A stretch of DNA of 17,895 nucleotides from an uncultured archaeon. Lineage in GTDB: Archaea; Nanobdellota; Nanobdellia; Woesearchaeales; CAIVOO01. The DNA lies in the NCBI GenBank assembly GCA_903907555.1, contig CAIVOO010000084.1, positions 1 through 17,895 of the forward strand. Reading direction: 5' to 3'. The position numbers and the translations under genes are program-made. The notes beneath the pieces were generated by a model. That model did not search any database. It saw only the letters and a list, made by a program, of their open reading frames with translations, and had not been told where the DNA came from. Shown in pieces: positions 1-6,208 of this stretch (its first letter is position 1; each line of letters opens with the position of its first letter).

Positions 1-638
1 TCTTCCTCAACTTTCTGTTTTTTCAGAGAGCCAAGCTCTGAATCCAGTTTCTCTGCAAGCGCTGTAAGTTTTTCTTCCTCAGCCATTAACCTTTGCAGCT
101 CGAATGCCTTTTCCTTTGCTTCCAGAAGTGAAACATACTTCCCACCTTCAAAAAGCTCTGCCATCTGCTTTATGCTACTTTCGATCTGCGACAGTATTTT
201 GTTAATATTCTTTAAATCAGACTCAAAGAAATTTGCAGAAATTGCCAACGCCCTTGCAGAGCCCTTGACAAATTCAGCAACATGAAGCTGGTATTCGCCA
301 ATATATGATTTTAATTTTTCCGCATCTTTCGGAGGCTTAATCCTTGCAAGAAAATCCTTCAGCTTTTTGGCATAAGCAAGCCTGTTGCCTTCCATGAACT
401 GCTTTTCCTTGAGAGTGATATTCTCGTTCATAAGCTCGGCATTCTCGAAATTCTTGAGCTCGCCAAAGCATTCCTTGATGCTTTCCTCAATCTCTTCAGC
501 AATCCCTAGAACGTCATCATTGCATTCTTTTAGAAAATCAGACGCGTTGTCTGAAAACCATTCGTCAAACTCAGAAATCTTTACCTTTTGTTTTTTAGGC
601 TTCTCTTTTTTTGAAAAAAGCTTGCTCCAAAATCCCAT
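1..638 (-). CDS. Coiled-coil protein, partial (C-terminus beyond window)
   Basis: An open frame runs from ATG at 638 to the window edge, giving about 212 residues with no stop. It begins MGFWSKLFSKKEKPKKQ, a short amphipathic, basic N-terminus, and continues as a Glu/Lys/Leu-rich, helical protein with heptad-like stretches, strongest in the last 60 visible residues. There is no signal peptide or obvious enzyme motif. The start is set by a strong Shine-Dalgarno sequence (AGGAGGGG, 642-649) just before the ATG. The gene lies 30 nt after S27ae on the same strand and may be the last cistron of the rpo7-spt4-S24e-S27ae operon. T-runs in the gap could instead end most transcripts. I do not recognise the family; a cytoplasmic scaffold or membrane-peripheral role would be a guess. 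The reality of the gene is well supported, its function is not. Confidence 0.8.
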   Translation of the reverse strand, partial: MGFWSKLFSKKEKPKKQKVKISEFDEWFSDNASDFLKECNDDVLGIAEEIEESIKECFGELKNFENAELMNENITLKEKQFMEGNRLAYAKKLKDFLARIKPPKDAEKLKSYIGEYQLHVAEFVKGSARALAISANFFESDLKNINKILSQIESSIKQMAELFEGGKYVSLLEAKEKAFELQRLMAEEEKLTALAEKLDSELGSLKKQKVEE

Positions 639-668
639 CCACCCCTCCTGAAAAATAGCTATAAAAAA

Positions 669-878
669 TTATTTCTTCTTGAACTCAGTGTACTTGCACT
701 TTCCGCAAGCTGTCCTGTCCTTGTGCTCTGCAAGCAGAACGCCTGCTCCGCACTTCGGGCAGAATTTGTTGGTTCTTTCAACCTTCTCGCCTGAAATCTT
801 GTAATATCTGCTCTGGCTCGGACCCTTCTTCTTTGAAGCTGCTGCAGGCTTGGCTGCTGGTTTTTTTTCTCCTGCCAT
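669..878 (-). CDS. rps27ae: 30S ribosomal protein S27ae
   Basis: Small zinc-ribbon protein of the archaeal/eukaryotic 30S subunit; the eukaryotic homologue is the ribosomal part of the ubiquitin-S27a fusion. The 69-residue product has an Ala/Lys-rich N-terminal tail, then the S27ae core with CPKCG and, 14 residues on, CGKC, which together make the four-Cys zinc site. It ends in a basic EFKKK tail. I use ATG 878 rather than an in-frame GTG at 887: it lies one base beyond the S24e stop (TAA, 880-882) and has AGGTG just upstream. S24e-S27ae is a conserved archaeal gene pair, which supports co-translation. The extended Ala/Pro/Lys-rich tail resembles the S24e C-terminal tail, a local compositional quirk. 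Confidence 0.96.
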   Translation of the reverse strand: MAGEKKPAAKPAAASKKKGPSQSRYYKISGEKVERTNKFCPKCGAGVLLAEHKDRTACGKCKYTEFKKK

Positions 879-879
879 T

Positions 880-1209
880 TTATGCACCTGCTGCCGGCGT
901 GGCTGCTGGTTTCGCCTCTGCCGCTGGCTGTTCCTTTATCTGCTTCTTGAGCATCTGCTGATCTTCAATCTGCTTCATGTCAGCCTCATTCTTGTAAACA
1001 TGCGCAATTATTTTTGCCACGTTTCTTCCGAATCTTGTGTAGATGTGCCTTACAACTGTAAGCTTCTCGTCTGTCGCTAACATTGCTGCCAATTTCTTCC
1101 TGAATTCATCTCTTGAAGGTGTTGGACCTTCGTATGTTGCCATTGCCGAGACTCTTATTCTCGAGAGCAGTGGAACGTCTTTTTTGCTTTTAATAGTTAT
1201 TTCTATCAT
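880..1209 (-). CDS. rps24e: 30S ribosomal protein S24e
   Basis: Archaeal/eukaryotic small-subunit ribosomal protein of 109 residues. The core from about residue 1 to 85 (MIEITIKSKKDVPLLSR, then the TPSRDEFRKKLA segment, then TRFGRNVAKIIAHVY) is typical S24e, which binds 16S rRNA in the 30S body. The last 25 residues are an Ala/Pro/Glu-rich, probably disordered extension. The start ATG overlaps the Spt4 stop as ATGA (1206-1209) and has AAGG upstream, so the gene is probably translated by reinitiation after Spt4. S27ae begins one base after its stop. The order rpo7, spt4, S24e, S27ae is a well-known archaeal cluster, so the assignment is secure. Confidence 0.96.
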   Translation of the reverse strand: MIEITIKSKKDVPLLSRIRVSAMATYEGPTPSRDEFRKKLAAMLATDEKLTVVRHIYTRFGRNVAKIIAHVYKNEADMKQIEDQQMLKKQIKEQPAAEAKPAATPAAGA

Positions 1210-1394
1210 GTCCTTACCTTTATTGCGTATTCACCATCTTTTTCATAGCCTGCTTTCTTGGCTATCTCAGATTTTTGAGCGTCAATTATGTTGATTCTTC
1301 CCTGCCATGTTGTCACGAAGCTGCTTTCCTTGCAGATTGGACAAGTGTCCCCTTCAACAAACAGCTTGCATCTCTTGCATACTTTCTTCTTCAT
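1206..1394 (-). CDS. spt4: Transcription elongation factor Spt4 (RNA polymerase subunit E'')
   Basis: The 62-residue zinc-binding protein carries two CxxC pairs at the N-terminus (C6, C9 and C18, C21), followed by the FVTTWQGRI strand and the compact C-terminal part seen in archaeal Spt4/RpoE''. Family knowledge: Spt4 partners the NGN domain of Spt5, and the heterodimer closes over the RNA polymerase clamp to raise processivity. No Spt5 gene is in this window. The start overlaps the Rpo7 stop as ATGA (1391-1394), and its own stop overlaps the S24e start in the same way, so the three cistrons are translationally chained. Length is normal for the family, and all four predicted zinc ligands are present. 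Confidence 0.95.
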   Translation of the reverse strand: MKKKVCKRCKLFVEGDTCPICKESSFVTTWQGRINIIDAQKSEIAKKAGYEKDGEYAIKVRT

Positions 1395-1981
1395 TTTTTA
1401 CCCTTCTCTTTCTCAGGCTTTGCTTTTTTGACGATTTTAGGAGTTCCTGAAATGTCTTCAGCAATCCAGTCCAATTTTCCGAGGCCAATCTGCCTCATTG
1501 TCAATCCGATTTTCGGATTTGCCAAATCTTTAAGGCTTGTTGCGATTATTCTTGACTTGCAGATATCGCCAACCTTCAAGCTTCTTCCTGTCTCCCTTCC
1601 GACAAGCACCTTGTCCTTGCTGAATGATACGAAATCATCCATTGACTGGCTGACATGCACCATTCCCTCGACAGGCCCTATCATCATGAATGCGCCGAAG
1701 TCTGTTATGTCCTTGATTTTTCCCATGACAACTTCCTGCAGTTCTGCCTTGAACGACAGCAGCTCGAACTGTGTCTCGTAGAATGATGAGCCGTCCCCAG
1801 GAAGAATGACTCCTTCTTTAACATCAGTGACTTTGACAACGTCAACAACAACGCCAAGCTCAGGCGATACAAATCCGTCGTACTTCGCCTTAATCATCTT
1901 GATTATTGCCTGCTCGAGCGGGAGCTCAAACAGGTCTGGCGTCACTCTTATATGATCATTTACTTCTATTTTGTAAAACAA
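1391..1981 (-). CDS. rpo7: DNA-directed RNA polymerase subunit Rpo7 (RpoE')
   Basis: Stalk subunit of archaeal RNA polymerase that pairs with Rpo4 and contacts nascent RNA. The N-terminal tip domain (about residues 1-80) is followed by an S1/OB domain (about 81-165) with the GKIKDITDFGAFMMIGPVEGMVHVSQ signature. The tail is Lys-rich. The start is uncertain. A TTG at 1981 gives MFYKIEVND, which matches the usual N-terminus of Rpo7/Rpb7, and has GGGTGG five bases upstream. A GTG at 1990 would add three residues but has no properly spaced ribosome site. The gene follows the small membrane protein and overlaps spt4 by ATGA. PIN gene, rpo7 and spt4 in a row is a common archaeal order. Confidence 0.94.
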   Translation of the reverse strand: MFYKIEVNDHIRVTPDLFELPLEQAIIKMIKAKYDGFVSPELGVVVDVVKVTDVKEGVILPGDGSSFYETQFELLSFKAELQEVVMGKIKDITDFGAFMMIGPVEGMVHVSQSMDDFVSFSKDKVLVGRETGRSLKVGDICKSRIIATSLKDLANPKIGLTMRQIGLGKLDWIAEDISGTPKIVKKAKPEKEKGKK

Positions 1982-1993
1982 TACAACCACCCT

Positions 1994-2248
1994 TTAGTCT
2001 GACCAGCTTGCCAAAACAATTGCGAGCCCTATCATCAGGACAAGCAGCAGCCCTCCAGTCAATATCGTCGGCCATACATACTGCCAGAGCCAAACTCCGG
2101 CAACCACAACAATGGCCATCAGTATCAATCCTGCGATGATTTTAAACGCTTTTGTAACCGGGCTTGATTTTTTCATTTCAAAACCAGGTGCTGATTCCTT
2201 AAATACACCAGCTGAATGTTCTTTTGCCTTAGCTTTTTTCTCAGCCAT
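1994..2248 (-). CDS. Small two-helix membrane protein of unknown function
   Basis: An 84-residue protein: a charged, low-complexity cytoplasmic N-terminus (about 1-33), then two hydrophobic helices (about 36-55 and 60-80) split by a QYVWPTILTGG turn, ending in SWSD. I do not recognise it. ATG 2248 has the strong ribosome site GGAGG (2253-2257), but it makes the first 76 nt overlap the end of the PIN gene in another frame. An internal ATG at 2176 would give the more usual ATGA overlap, but has no good ribosome site. The protein sits between the PIN protein and Rpo7, where most archaea have no gene, so it looks like an insertion in a conserved operon. Confidence 0.78.
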   Translation of the reverse strand: MAEKKAKAKEHSAGVFKESAPGFEMKKSSPVTKAFKIIAGLILMAIVVVAGVWLWQYVWPTILTGGLLLVLMIGLAIVLASWSD

Positions 2249-2556
2249 TTGTCCTCCGTAGCGACGATAGTGCTATCGTCTGCGGTATTAACTATAAGAT
2301 TATCAACGTATTCTTCAGAATTTGAGGGGGTAGTTTTTAAATGTTTTGCTTTTATAAGAGCCAAAGCCAGCTTCGCAGCCTCCCTGTCCTTTTTGCGCTC
2401 TGCCTTCAAAATCTGCATTAATTCCTCGACAACCCTGTCGAATAAGATTATCTTGTACTTGAAATTGCATATCCTGTCAATCTCTGAAAATATGTCTACT
2501 TTGTAATGTCCCGGGATAAGCAGGAAGTTTGTGTCTAAGATGATTTTCTTTTCCAT
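2173..2556 (-). CDS. PIN-domain ribonuclease-like protein (Fcf1/VapC fold)
   Basis: A single PIN domain of 127 residues. It begins KKIILDTNFLL, where the Asp is the first metal ligand, followed by VVEEL (Glu ligand) and the C-terminal NTADDSTIVATED segment with further acidic ligands. The end, IQLVYLRNQHLVL, is the closing strand typical of archaeal Fcf1-like PIN proteins encoded before rpo7. Such proteins are metal-dependent RNases; ribosome-biogenesis cleavage is more likely here than a toxin role because there is no antitoxin gene and the neighbours are ribosomal and polymerase genes. ATG 2556 is chosen over a TTG at 2562 because a TATA box (2577-2584) is centred 24 bp upstream, which predicts a leaderless mRNA. 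Confidence 0.88.
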   Translation of the reverse strand: MEKKIILDTNFLLIPGHYKVDIFSEIDRICNFKYKIILFDRVVEELMQILKAERKKDREAAKLALALIKAKHLKTTPSNSEEYVDNLIVNTADDSTIVATEDKWLRKKLRQKNIQLVYLRNQHLVLK

Positions 2557-2576
2557 GAACAATTAATAAGAAGTGT

Positions 2577-2584
2577 TATTTAAA
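2577..2584 (-). promoter_or_regulatory. TATA box for the PIN-rpo7-spt4-S24e-S27ae operon
   Basis: TTTAAATA on the minus strand, centred about 24 bp before ATG 2556. Transcription would begin at or next to the start codon. Confidence 0.6.
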
Positions 2585-2594
2585 AATCTGTTGT

Positions 2595-2636
2595 ATAACA
2601 GACGCCATAAATAATGGCTTATTTTTCGTCTGTTAT
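2595..2636. repeat. Inverted repeat 1 with nested hairpin
   Basis: Arms ATAACAGACG (2595-2604) and CGTCTGTTAT (2627-2636) are perfectly complementary over 10 bp. A second small hairpin lies inside (GCCAT 2604-2608, ATGGC 2614-2618). It sits after the flavoprotein gene and just upstream of the PIN operon TATA box. It could be a terminator-like RNA structure or a protein-binding site; there is no U-run directly after it on the minus strand. Confidence 0.7.
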
Positions 2637-2639
2637 GCT

Positions 2640-2676
2640 CAGAAGACCTATACTTATTATCTGAATAGGTCTTCTG
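2640..2676. repeat. Inverted repeat 2, 12-bp perfect stem
   Basis: Arms CAGAAGACCTAT (2640-2651) and ATAGGTCTTCTG (2665-2676) are perfectly complementary, with a 13-nt AT-rich loop. It begins 8 bp beyond the flavoprotein stop and is separated by only 3 bp from inverted repeat 1. In the minus-strand transcript it would form the first hairpin after the flavoprotein stop codon. Confidence 0.75.
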
Positions 2677-2683
2677 TTGTCTA

Positions 2684-3949
2684 TTACTTATCCCCAAACA
2701 ATCCTCTAAGTATCTTCCTGTCTGCCAGGCCTTTTCTTTGCCTGTAGAACAAGTCTTTAGCTTCGTATACCGCAAAGTTTTTCAGTATCCTGCTTGCGGT
2801 TTTCACAATGAAATAATATTCTGATGCAGGAACTGTTTTTGCAATATCAACCAAAGCATTTGTTTTGAAAAATGCCTTGAGTGCCTTCTTCCCCCATTCG
2901 GCTGAGAACTCATTCCTCATCCAGTACTTGCTGTCCCTGCCCATTTCATTCAGCCAGTCCACCCCATTCTTCCATCCTTCCTGAGTGTTGTTATAGAATC
3001 CGACTTTATTGACTATCTGCATGAAATCCATAGCATTCTGGTTAAGAACGTTTGGAGTTATTTGCGCAAGCTTCTTTTCTGAAAGCTGATTGCTGTCCAT
3101 ATGCTGCTTTACTTCTTTCGACATCTTCTGGTGCGTCTGCAGGCACTGATTGAATCCCATTCCGCAGGCCGAAGGCGTGAACATCCCTGAATCACCGTAG
3201 AAAAGCATGTTGTCGAGTGCTGTTTTCTTCAGTGCGCCTGTCATGATATTTCCGAAAAGGATTTCTTCGCATTTTGCCCCAGGGAAACGTTTCATCACAG
3301 ATTTGAACTGACTACTCATTATGTCCACAGGATTTGTGTTCTCTGCCAGGTTCCTGAAGAGGACTGCGTGCATTCTGCTCGGCCCGAAATTATAATGCAT
3401 CAGATATGTATTGTACTTGTCATTCATAGGAAAGAACTGAAGATGATCCGGCGGGTTCAAATTCGTCAGCGAGCCACCATAGCAGCTCCACACCTTGAAG
3501 AATTTCACCAGATTCTTCTTCCAAATCAGGGGCGAATTCGCACCCATGCAGTCGATGAACAAATCTGCTTCATACTCTGATTTGTTTGTGATTACTCTTA
3601 CAGAACCTTCGTAATGCCTAACATCAGAAATGTTTTCTTGAGAGAATTCTGAATTATTATCTTCAGCCCATCTGCTTAACAGAATGTTCTTGTCGATTAT
3701 GGCGCATTTGTCTATCATAAAATGATGATTGTAAATCGTCCTGAATTCAATCTTGTCGCAGGTGGACATGACAGCATCATGCATCTTGTACTTCTTCACG
3801 CGGTCCTGGTATGTGTAACAGGTAATGTGCGACTTTCCCACATTCTCCTTCTCCAGAACAAGAACATCAAAATACTTAGAAAGCTCTTTCGAGAGAAGAA
3901 GCCCTGCCGGCCCTGCACCGCCTATTATGATGTCAAATTTCTGATTCAT
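2684..3949 (-). CDS. FAD-dependent oxidoreductase, geranylgeranyl reductase/lycopene cyclase-like
   Basis: A 421-residue flavoprotein. The N-terminal Rossmann motif is FDIIIGGAGPAGLLL, followed by the Glu that ends strand 2 (VLVLEKE) and binds the FAD ribose. The second FAD motif, LFYGDSGMFTPSACGMGFNQCL, lies near residues 250-270 and resembles the GD...P..G.G motif of the geranylgeranyl reductase and lycopene-cyclase-type flavoproteins. About 130 residues of mostly helical C-terminal sequence follow. In archaea the family includes reductases that saturate archaeol side chains and enzymes acting on isoprenoids or quinones; the substrate cannot be fixed from sequence. ATG 3949 is preferred to TTG 3955 because of the TATA box at 3978-3983. 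The gene is monocistronic, bounded by the tandem hairpins downstream. Confidence 0.82.
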   Translation of the reverse strand: MNQKFDIIIGGAGPAGLLLSKELSKYFDVLVLEKENVGKSHITCYTYQDRVKKYKMHDAVMSTCDKIEFRTIYNHHFMIDKCAIIDKNILLSRWAEDNNSEFSQENISDVRHYEGSVRVITNKSEYEADLFIDCMGANSPLIWKKNLVKFFKVWSCYGGSLTNLNPPDHLQFFPMNDKYNTYLMHYNFGPSRMHAVLFRNLAENTNPVDIMSSQFKSVMKRFPGAKCEEILFGNIMTGALKKTALDNMLFYGDSGMFTPSACGMGFNQCLQTHQKMSKEVKQHMDSNQLSEKKLAQITPNVLNQNAMDFMQIVNKVGFYNNTQEGWKNGVDWLNEMGRDSKYWMRNEFSAEWGKKALKAFFKTNALVDIAKTVPASEYYFIVKTASRILKNFAVYEAKDLFYRQRKGLADRKILRGLFGDK

Positions 3950-3977
3950 TGCCAAAATAAAGTTTATGTGAAGTGTT

Positions 3978-3983
3978 TAAAAA
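3978..3983 (-). promoter_or_regulatory. TATA box for the GGR-like flavoprotein gene
   Basis: TTTAAA within TTTTTAAACA on the minus strand, centred about 31 bp before ATG 3949, giving a leaderless or nearly leaderless message. Confidence 0.5.
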
Positions 3984-4009
3984 CGTTGCTGTCATTGTTA
4001 GCTAAAATA

Positions 4010-4366
4010 TTACTCAGCAGAATCAAGCAGAACTTCAAAAGCAATATATGTTGACGGATTTTTTAGCAAATCTCTGTTTTCAGAAATGGCTTCTTCGCTG
4101 GAATTAGCCCGCGGTTCAACCAGTTTATAATCCCCAATCAAATCAAAAATATCATCTATTGAACCAACAAGAACTTTGCCAACATTGCCCCAAAGGCTGC
4201 CCCTGCTCCAGGCTTTTCTTAACTCAACTCTTCTTCCGGAATAAACATTATCTTCGGTGAAGCCATTTCTTCCGTATGCCCTCACTTCATATCTTTTGCC
4301 TCTTTCTGCAAAATCCATGAATGGCTCTGTTGCTAAATTTGCAAATAATCTGTCTTTCTTCTCCAT
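4010..4366 (-). CDS. ASCH-domain (PUA-like fold) protein
   Basis: A 118-residue single-domain protein that looks like ASCH. The segment FAERGKRYEVRAYG matches the 'I..GkKt.E.R.y' opening, YSGRRVELRKA is the next strand pair, and GKVLVGSIDDI follows before a C-terminal helix and the closing strand YIAFEVLL. ASCH domains share the PUA fold and are proposed RNA-binding or nuclease modules (bacterial YqfB is an amidohydrolase); catalytic function here is not evident. ATG 4366 is chosen over TTG 4378 because the TATA box at 4389-4396 is centred 26 bp upstream. The gene is divergent from scpA across a 94-bp gap and appears monocistronic. Family call moderate. Confidence 0.7.
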   Translation of the reverse strand: MEKKDRLFANLATEPFMDFAERGKRYEVRAYGRNGFTEDNVYSGRRVELRKAWSRGSLWGNVGKVLVGSIDDIFDLIGDYKLVEPRANSSEEAISENRDLLKNPSTYIAFEVLLDSAE

Positions 4367-4388
4367 GGCAGGCAGCAATCCCGCCTCA

Positions 4389-4396
4389 TTTATAAA
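4389..4396 (-). promoter_or_regulatory. TATA box for the ASCH-domain gene
   Basis: TTTATAAA, centred 26 bp from ATG 4366. The octamer is palindromic, but the plus-strand gene has its own box at 4431-4438. Confidence 0.6.
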
Positions 4397-4430
4397 ATTG
4401 ACTCCGAGGAATGCCGCTTAATCCGTCAGA

Positions 4431-4438
4431 TTTAAATA
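4431..4438 (+). promoter_or_regulatory. TATA box for scpA-kae1
   Basis: TTTAAATA, centred 26 bp before ATG 4461 in an AT-rich stretch. No Shine-Dalgarno sequence precedes the ATG, which fits a leaderless transcript. Confidence 0.65.
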
Positions 4439-4460
4439 CTAATAATATTGCTGTAAACAT

Positions 4461-5219
4461 ATGTCTGACGGTGAAGCTGAAAAGAATGTAATAAGTCAGG
4501 AAAAGTTCTTCGACCTTCTATTGAAGCAGGACGAGATTACCTGGCAGGCATTGCTGCAGGAGTTAGTAAGGTCTGAGCAGATGGACCCATACGACATTGA
4601 TGTCTCTGACCTGACTTTCAAGTATATCGAAGTCCTGAAAAAATTGCAGGAATGGGATTGCAGGATTTCTGGAAAGGTAGTCTTAACAGCAGCAGTTCTC
4701 CTACACATGAAATCGACAAAGCTCGTTAACGATGGAGTGCTTGCTTTCGATAAGCTCCTGCATCCAGAAGACTTCCTTGAATCAGATGACGATTTGATAC
4801 CTGACCTGCCTTTCGATGATTTAACTCCTGAGCAGATGACTCTCATTCCAAAAACTCCTCAACCAAGAAAGAGAAAAGTTTCCATCTACGACTTGATTGA
4901 CGCCTTGCAGCAGGCTTTGGAAGTCAAGAAGAGAAGAATTCTGAGAGATGTTGATATTCCTGAAATGATAATTCCTGAGAAAAAAGTTGACATAACAAAA
5001 CTGATTCTTGATTTGTACCAGAGAATAAAAGTTGATTTGGGAAACGACCAGAAGTTAACATTTGCCCAGCTTGTGCCTTCGGAAAACAAGCAGGACAAGA
5101 TTTATACATTCGTGCCATTGCTTCACTTGGCAACTCAAAGAAAGATTGATTTGTTCCAGCAAGTAAATTTTGGTGAGATAGAGATAAAGCTGGCGCATCC
5201 TGACCACATTCCAGAATGA
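4461..5219 (+). CDS. scpA: Segregation and condensation protein A (ScpA, kleisin)
   Basis: Kleisin subunit of the SMC-ScpAB condensin, which bridges SMC heads and compacts chromosomes. The 252-residue protein opens with the ScpA N-terminal helices (residues about 12-70; EKFFDLLLKQDEITWQALL, then MDPYDIDVSDLTFKYIE). Next come the membrane-like helix LTAAVLLHMKSTKLV, an acidic linker rich in Asp/Pro (about 95-130), and a C-terminal winged-helix segment (about 190-245; TFVPLLHLATQRKIDLFQQ). It is the first gene of a leaderless transcript, and its stop overlaps the kae1 start as ATGA (5216-5219). No smc or scpB is in the window. Length and domain order are normal. Confidence 0.92.
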   Translation: MSDGEAEKNVISQEKFFDLLLKQDEITWQALLQELVRSEQMDPYDIDVSDLTFKYIEVLKKLQEWDCRISGKVVLTAAVLLHMKSTKLVNDGVLAFDKLLHPEDFLESDDDLIPDLPFDDLTPEQMTLIPKTPQPRKRKVSIYDLIDALQQALEVKKRRILRDVDIPEMIIPEKKVDITKLILDLYQRIKVDLGNDQKLTFAQLVPSENKQDKIYTFVPLLHLATQRKIDLFQQVNFGEIEIKLAHPDHIPE

Positions 5220-6208
5220 AACCATATTTCTGCATGGGCATAGAATCAACAGCCCACACATTCGGGGCTTCTGTTGCAAGTAGCGACGGAAAGATACTTT
5301 CTAATGTAAAAAAAGTCTTTACAACAGAATCAGGAGGTATGATTCCTGGCGAGGTTGCAGAGCATCATGTGCAGGTATGCGGGGATATACTGCAGAAGGC
5401 GCTTGATGACGCTAAAGTTTCAATCAAGGACATAAAATTAGTTGCTTATTCCCAAAGCCCTGGACTTGGGCACTGCTTAAGGGTTGGGGCGATGTGCGCA
5501 AGAGCAATCGCAGCAATAAATAATATAGAAATCATTGGAGTGAATCACTGCATAGCGCATCTTGAAATAGGAAGGCTTGTCACAAAAGCTAAAGACCCTG
5601 TATTGCTTTATGCATCAGGAGCAAACACTCAGATAATTGCTTTTGAGGGCGGAAGGTACAGGATTTTCGGAGAAACATTAGATATCGGTATTGGAAATTT
5701 CATTGACACATTCGCAAGGCATATGGGGCTTGGCTTCCCTGGCGGGCCAAAGATTTACGAGCTTGCATTGAAAGGCAAGAATTTCATACAGCTGCCTTAC
5801 ACAGTAAAGGGAATGGATGTTTCTTTCTCAGGAATTTTAACAAATTTGAAAGATAAATTCAATTCAGGAAAATATTCCAGAGAGGACTTGGCATTCTCAC
5901 TGCAGGAGACAGCATTCGCAATGCTTCTTGAAGTTTCAGAAAGGGCTATGGCTCACTGCGGAAAGAAAGAATTACTGCTTGGCGGAGGAGTTGCTGCAAA
6001 CAAGAGGCTTCAGGAGATGGCAAAGATTATGTGCGAAGAGCGAGGCGCAGAGATGTTTGTTCCTGAAATGCAATTCCTTACAGACAATGCCGCGATGATT
6101 GCATGGCAGGGAATCCTCGAATACAATTCTGGAAAAAGAATGAAAGTCGAAAAAGCAGGGATTAATCCTTATCTTAGAACAGACGAGATAGAAGTAACCT
6201 GGCGTTAA
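5216..6208 (+). CDS. kae1: KEOPS subunit Kae1, tRNA N6-adenosine threonylcarbamoyltransferase
   Basis: Catalytic subunit of KEOPS: transfers threonylcarbamoyl from TC-AMP to A37 of ANN-decoding tRNAs. The 330-residue ASKHA-fold protein has the opening GIESTAHTFG, the metal-binding NHCIAH motif (H111, H115), the nucleotide loops YASGANTQ and GFPGGPKI, LLGGGVAANKRL, and the C-terminal metal ligand in FLTDNAAM (D290). It stops at the normal Kae1 end and is not fused to a Bud32 kinase domain, unlike several archaeal Kae1-Bud32 fusions; Bud32 must be elsewhere or absent. It is translationally coupled to scpA by ATGA. Its TAA shares bases with the stop of the convergent gene (TTAA, 6205-6208). Confidence 0.96.
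   Translation: MKPYFCMGIESTAHTFGASVASSDGKILSNVKKVFTTESGGMIPGEVAEHHVQVCGDILQKALDDAKVSIKDIKLVAYSQSPGLGHCLRVGAMCARAIAAINNIEIIGVNHCIAHLEIGRLVTKAKDPVLLYASGANTQIIAFEGGRYRIFGETLDIGIGNFIDTFARHMGLGFPGGPKIYELALKGKNFIQLPYTVKGMDVSFSGILTNLKDKFNSGKYSREDLAFSLQETAFAMLLEVSERAMAHCGKKELLLGGGVAANKRLQEMAKIMCEERGAEMFVPEMQFLTDNAAMIAWQGILEYNSGKRMKVEKAGINPYLRTDEIEVTWR

Noticed and set aside
385..651. Plus-strand open frame of 88 codons at the left end
   Set aside because: It is antisense to the coiled-coil gene, which has a strong ribosome site and typical protein composition; the plus-strand product is Ser/Phe-rich, as antisense frames usually are.
1275..1781. 168-codon plus-strand frame opposite rpo7 and spt4
   Set aside because: It lies wholly across two well-identified genes on the other strand, has no family resemblance, and no promoter or ribosome site was seen.
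2173..2556. Toxin-antitoxin module based on the PIN domain
   Set aside because: No small DNA-binding antitoxin gene precedes it, and the position before rpo7 is that of the conserved archaeal housekeeping PIN gene.
2563..2775. 70-codon minus-strand frame through the tandem inverted repeats
   Set aside because: It overlaps the flavoprotein C-terminus in another frame and its product has no recognisable features; the hairpins explain the region better.
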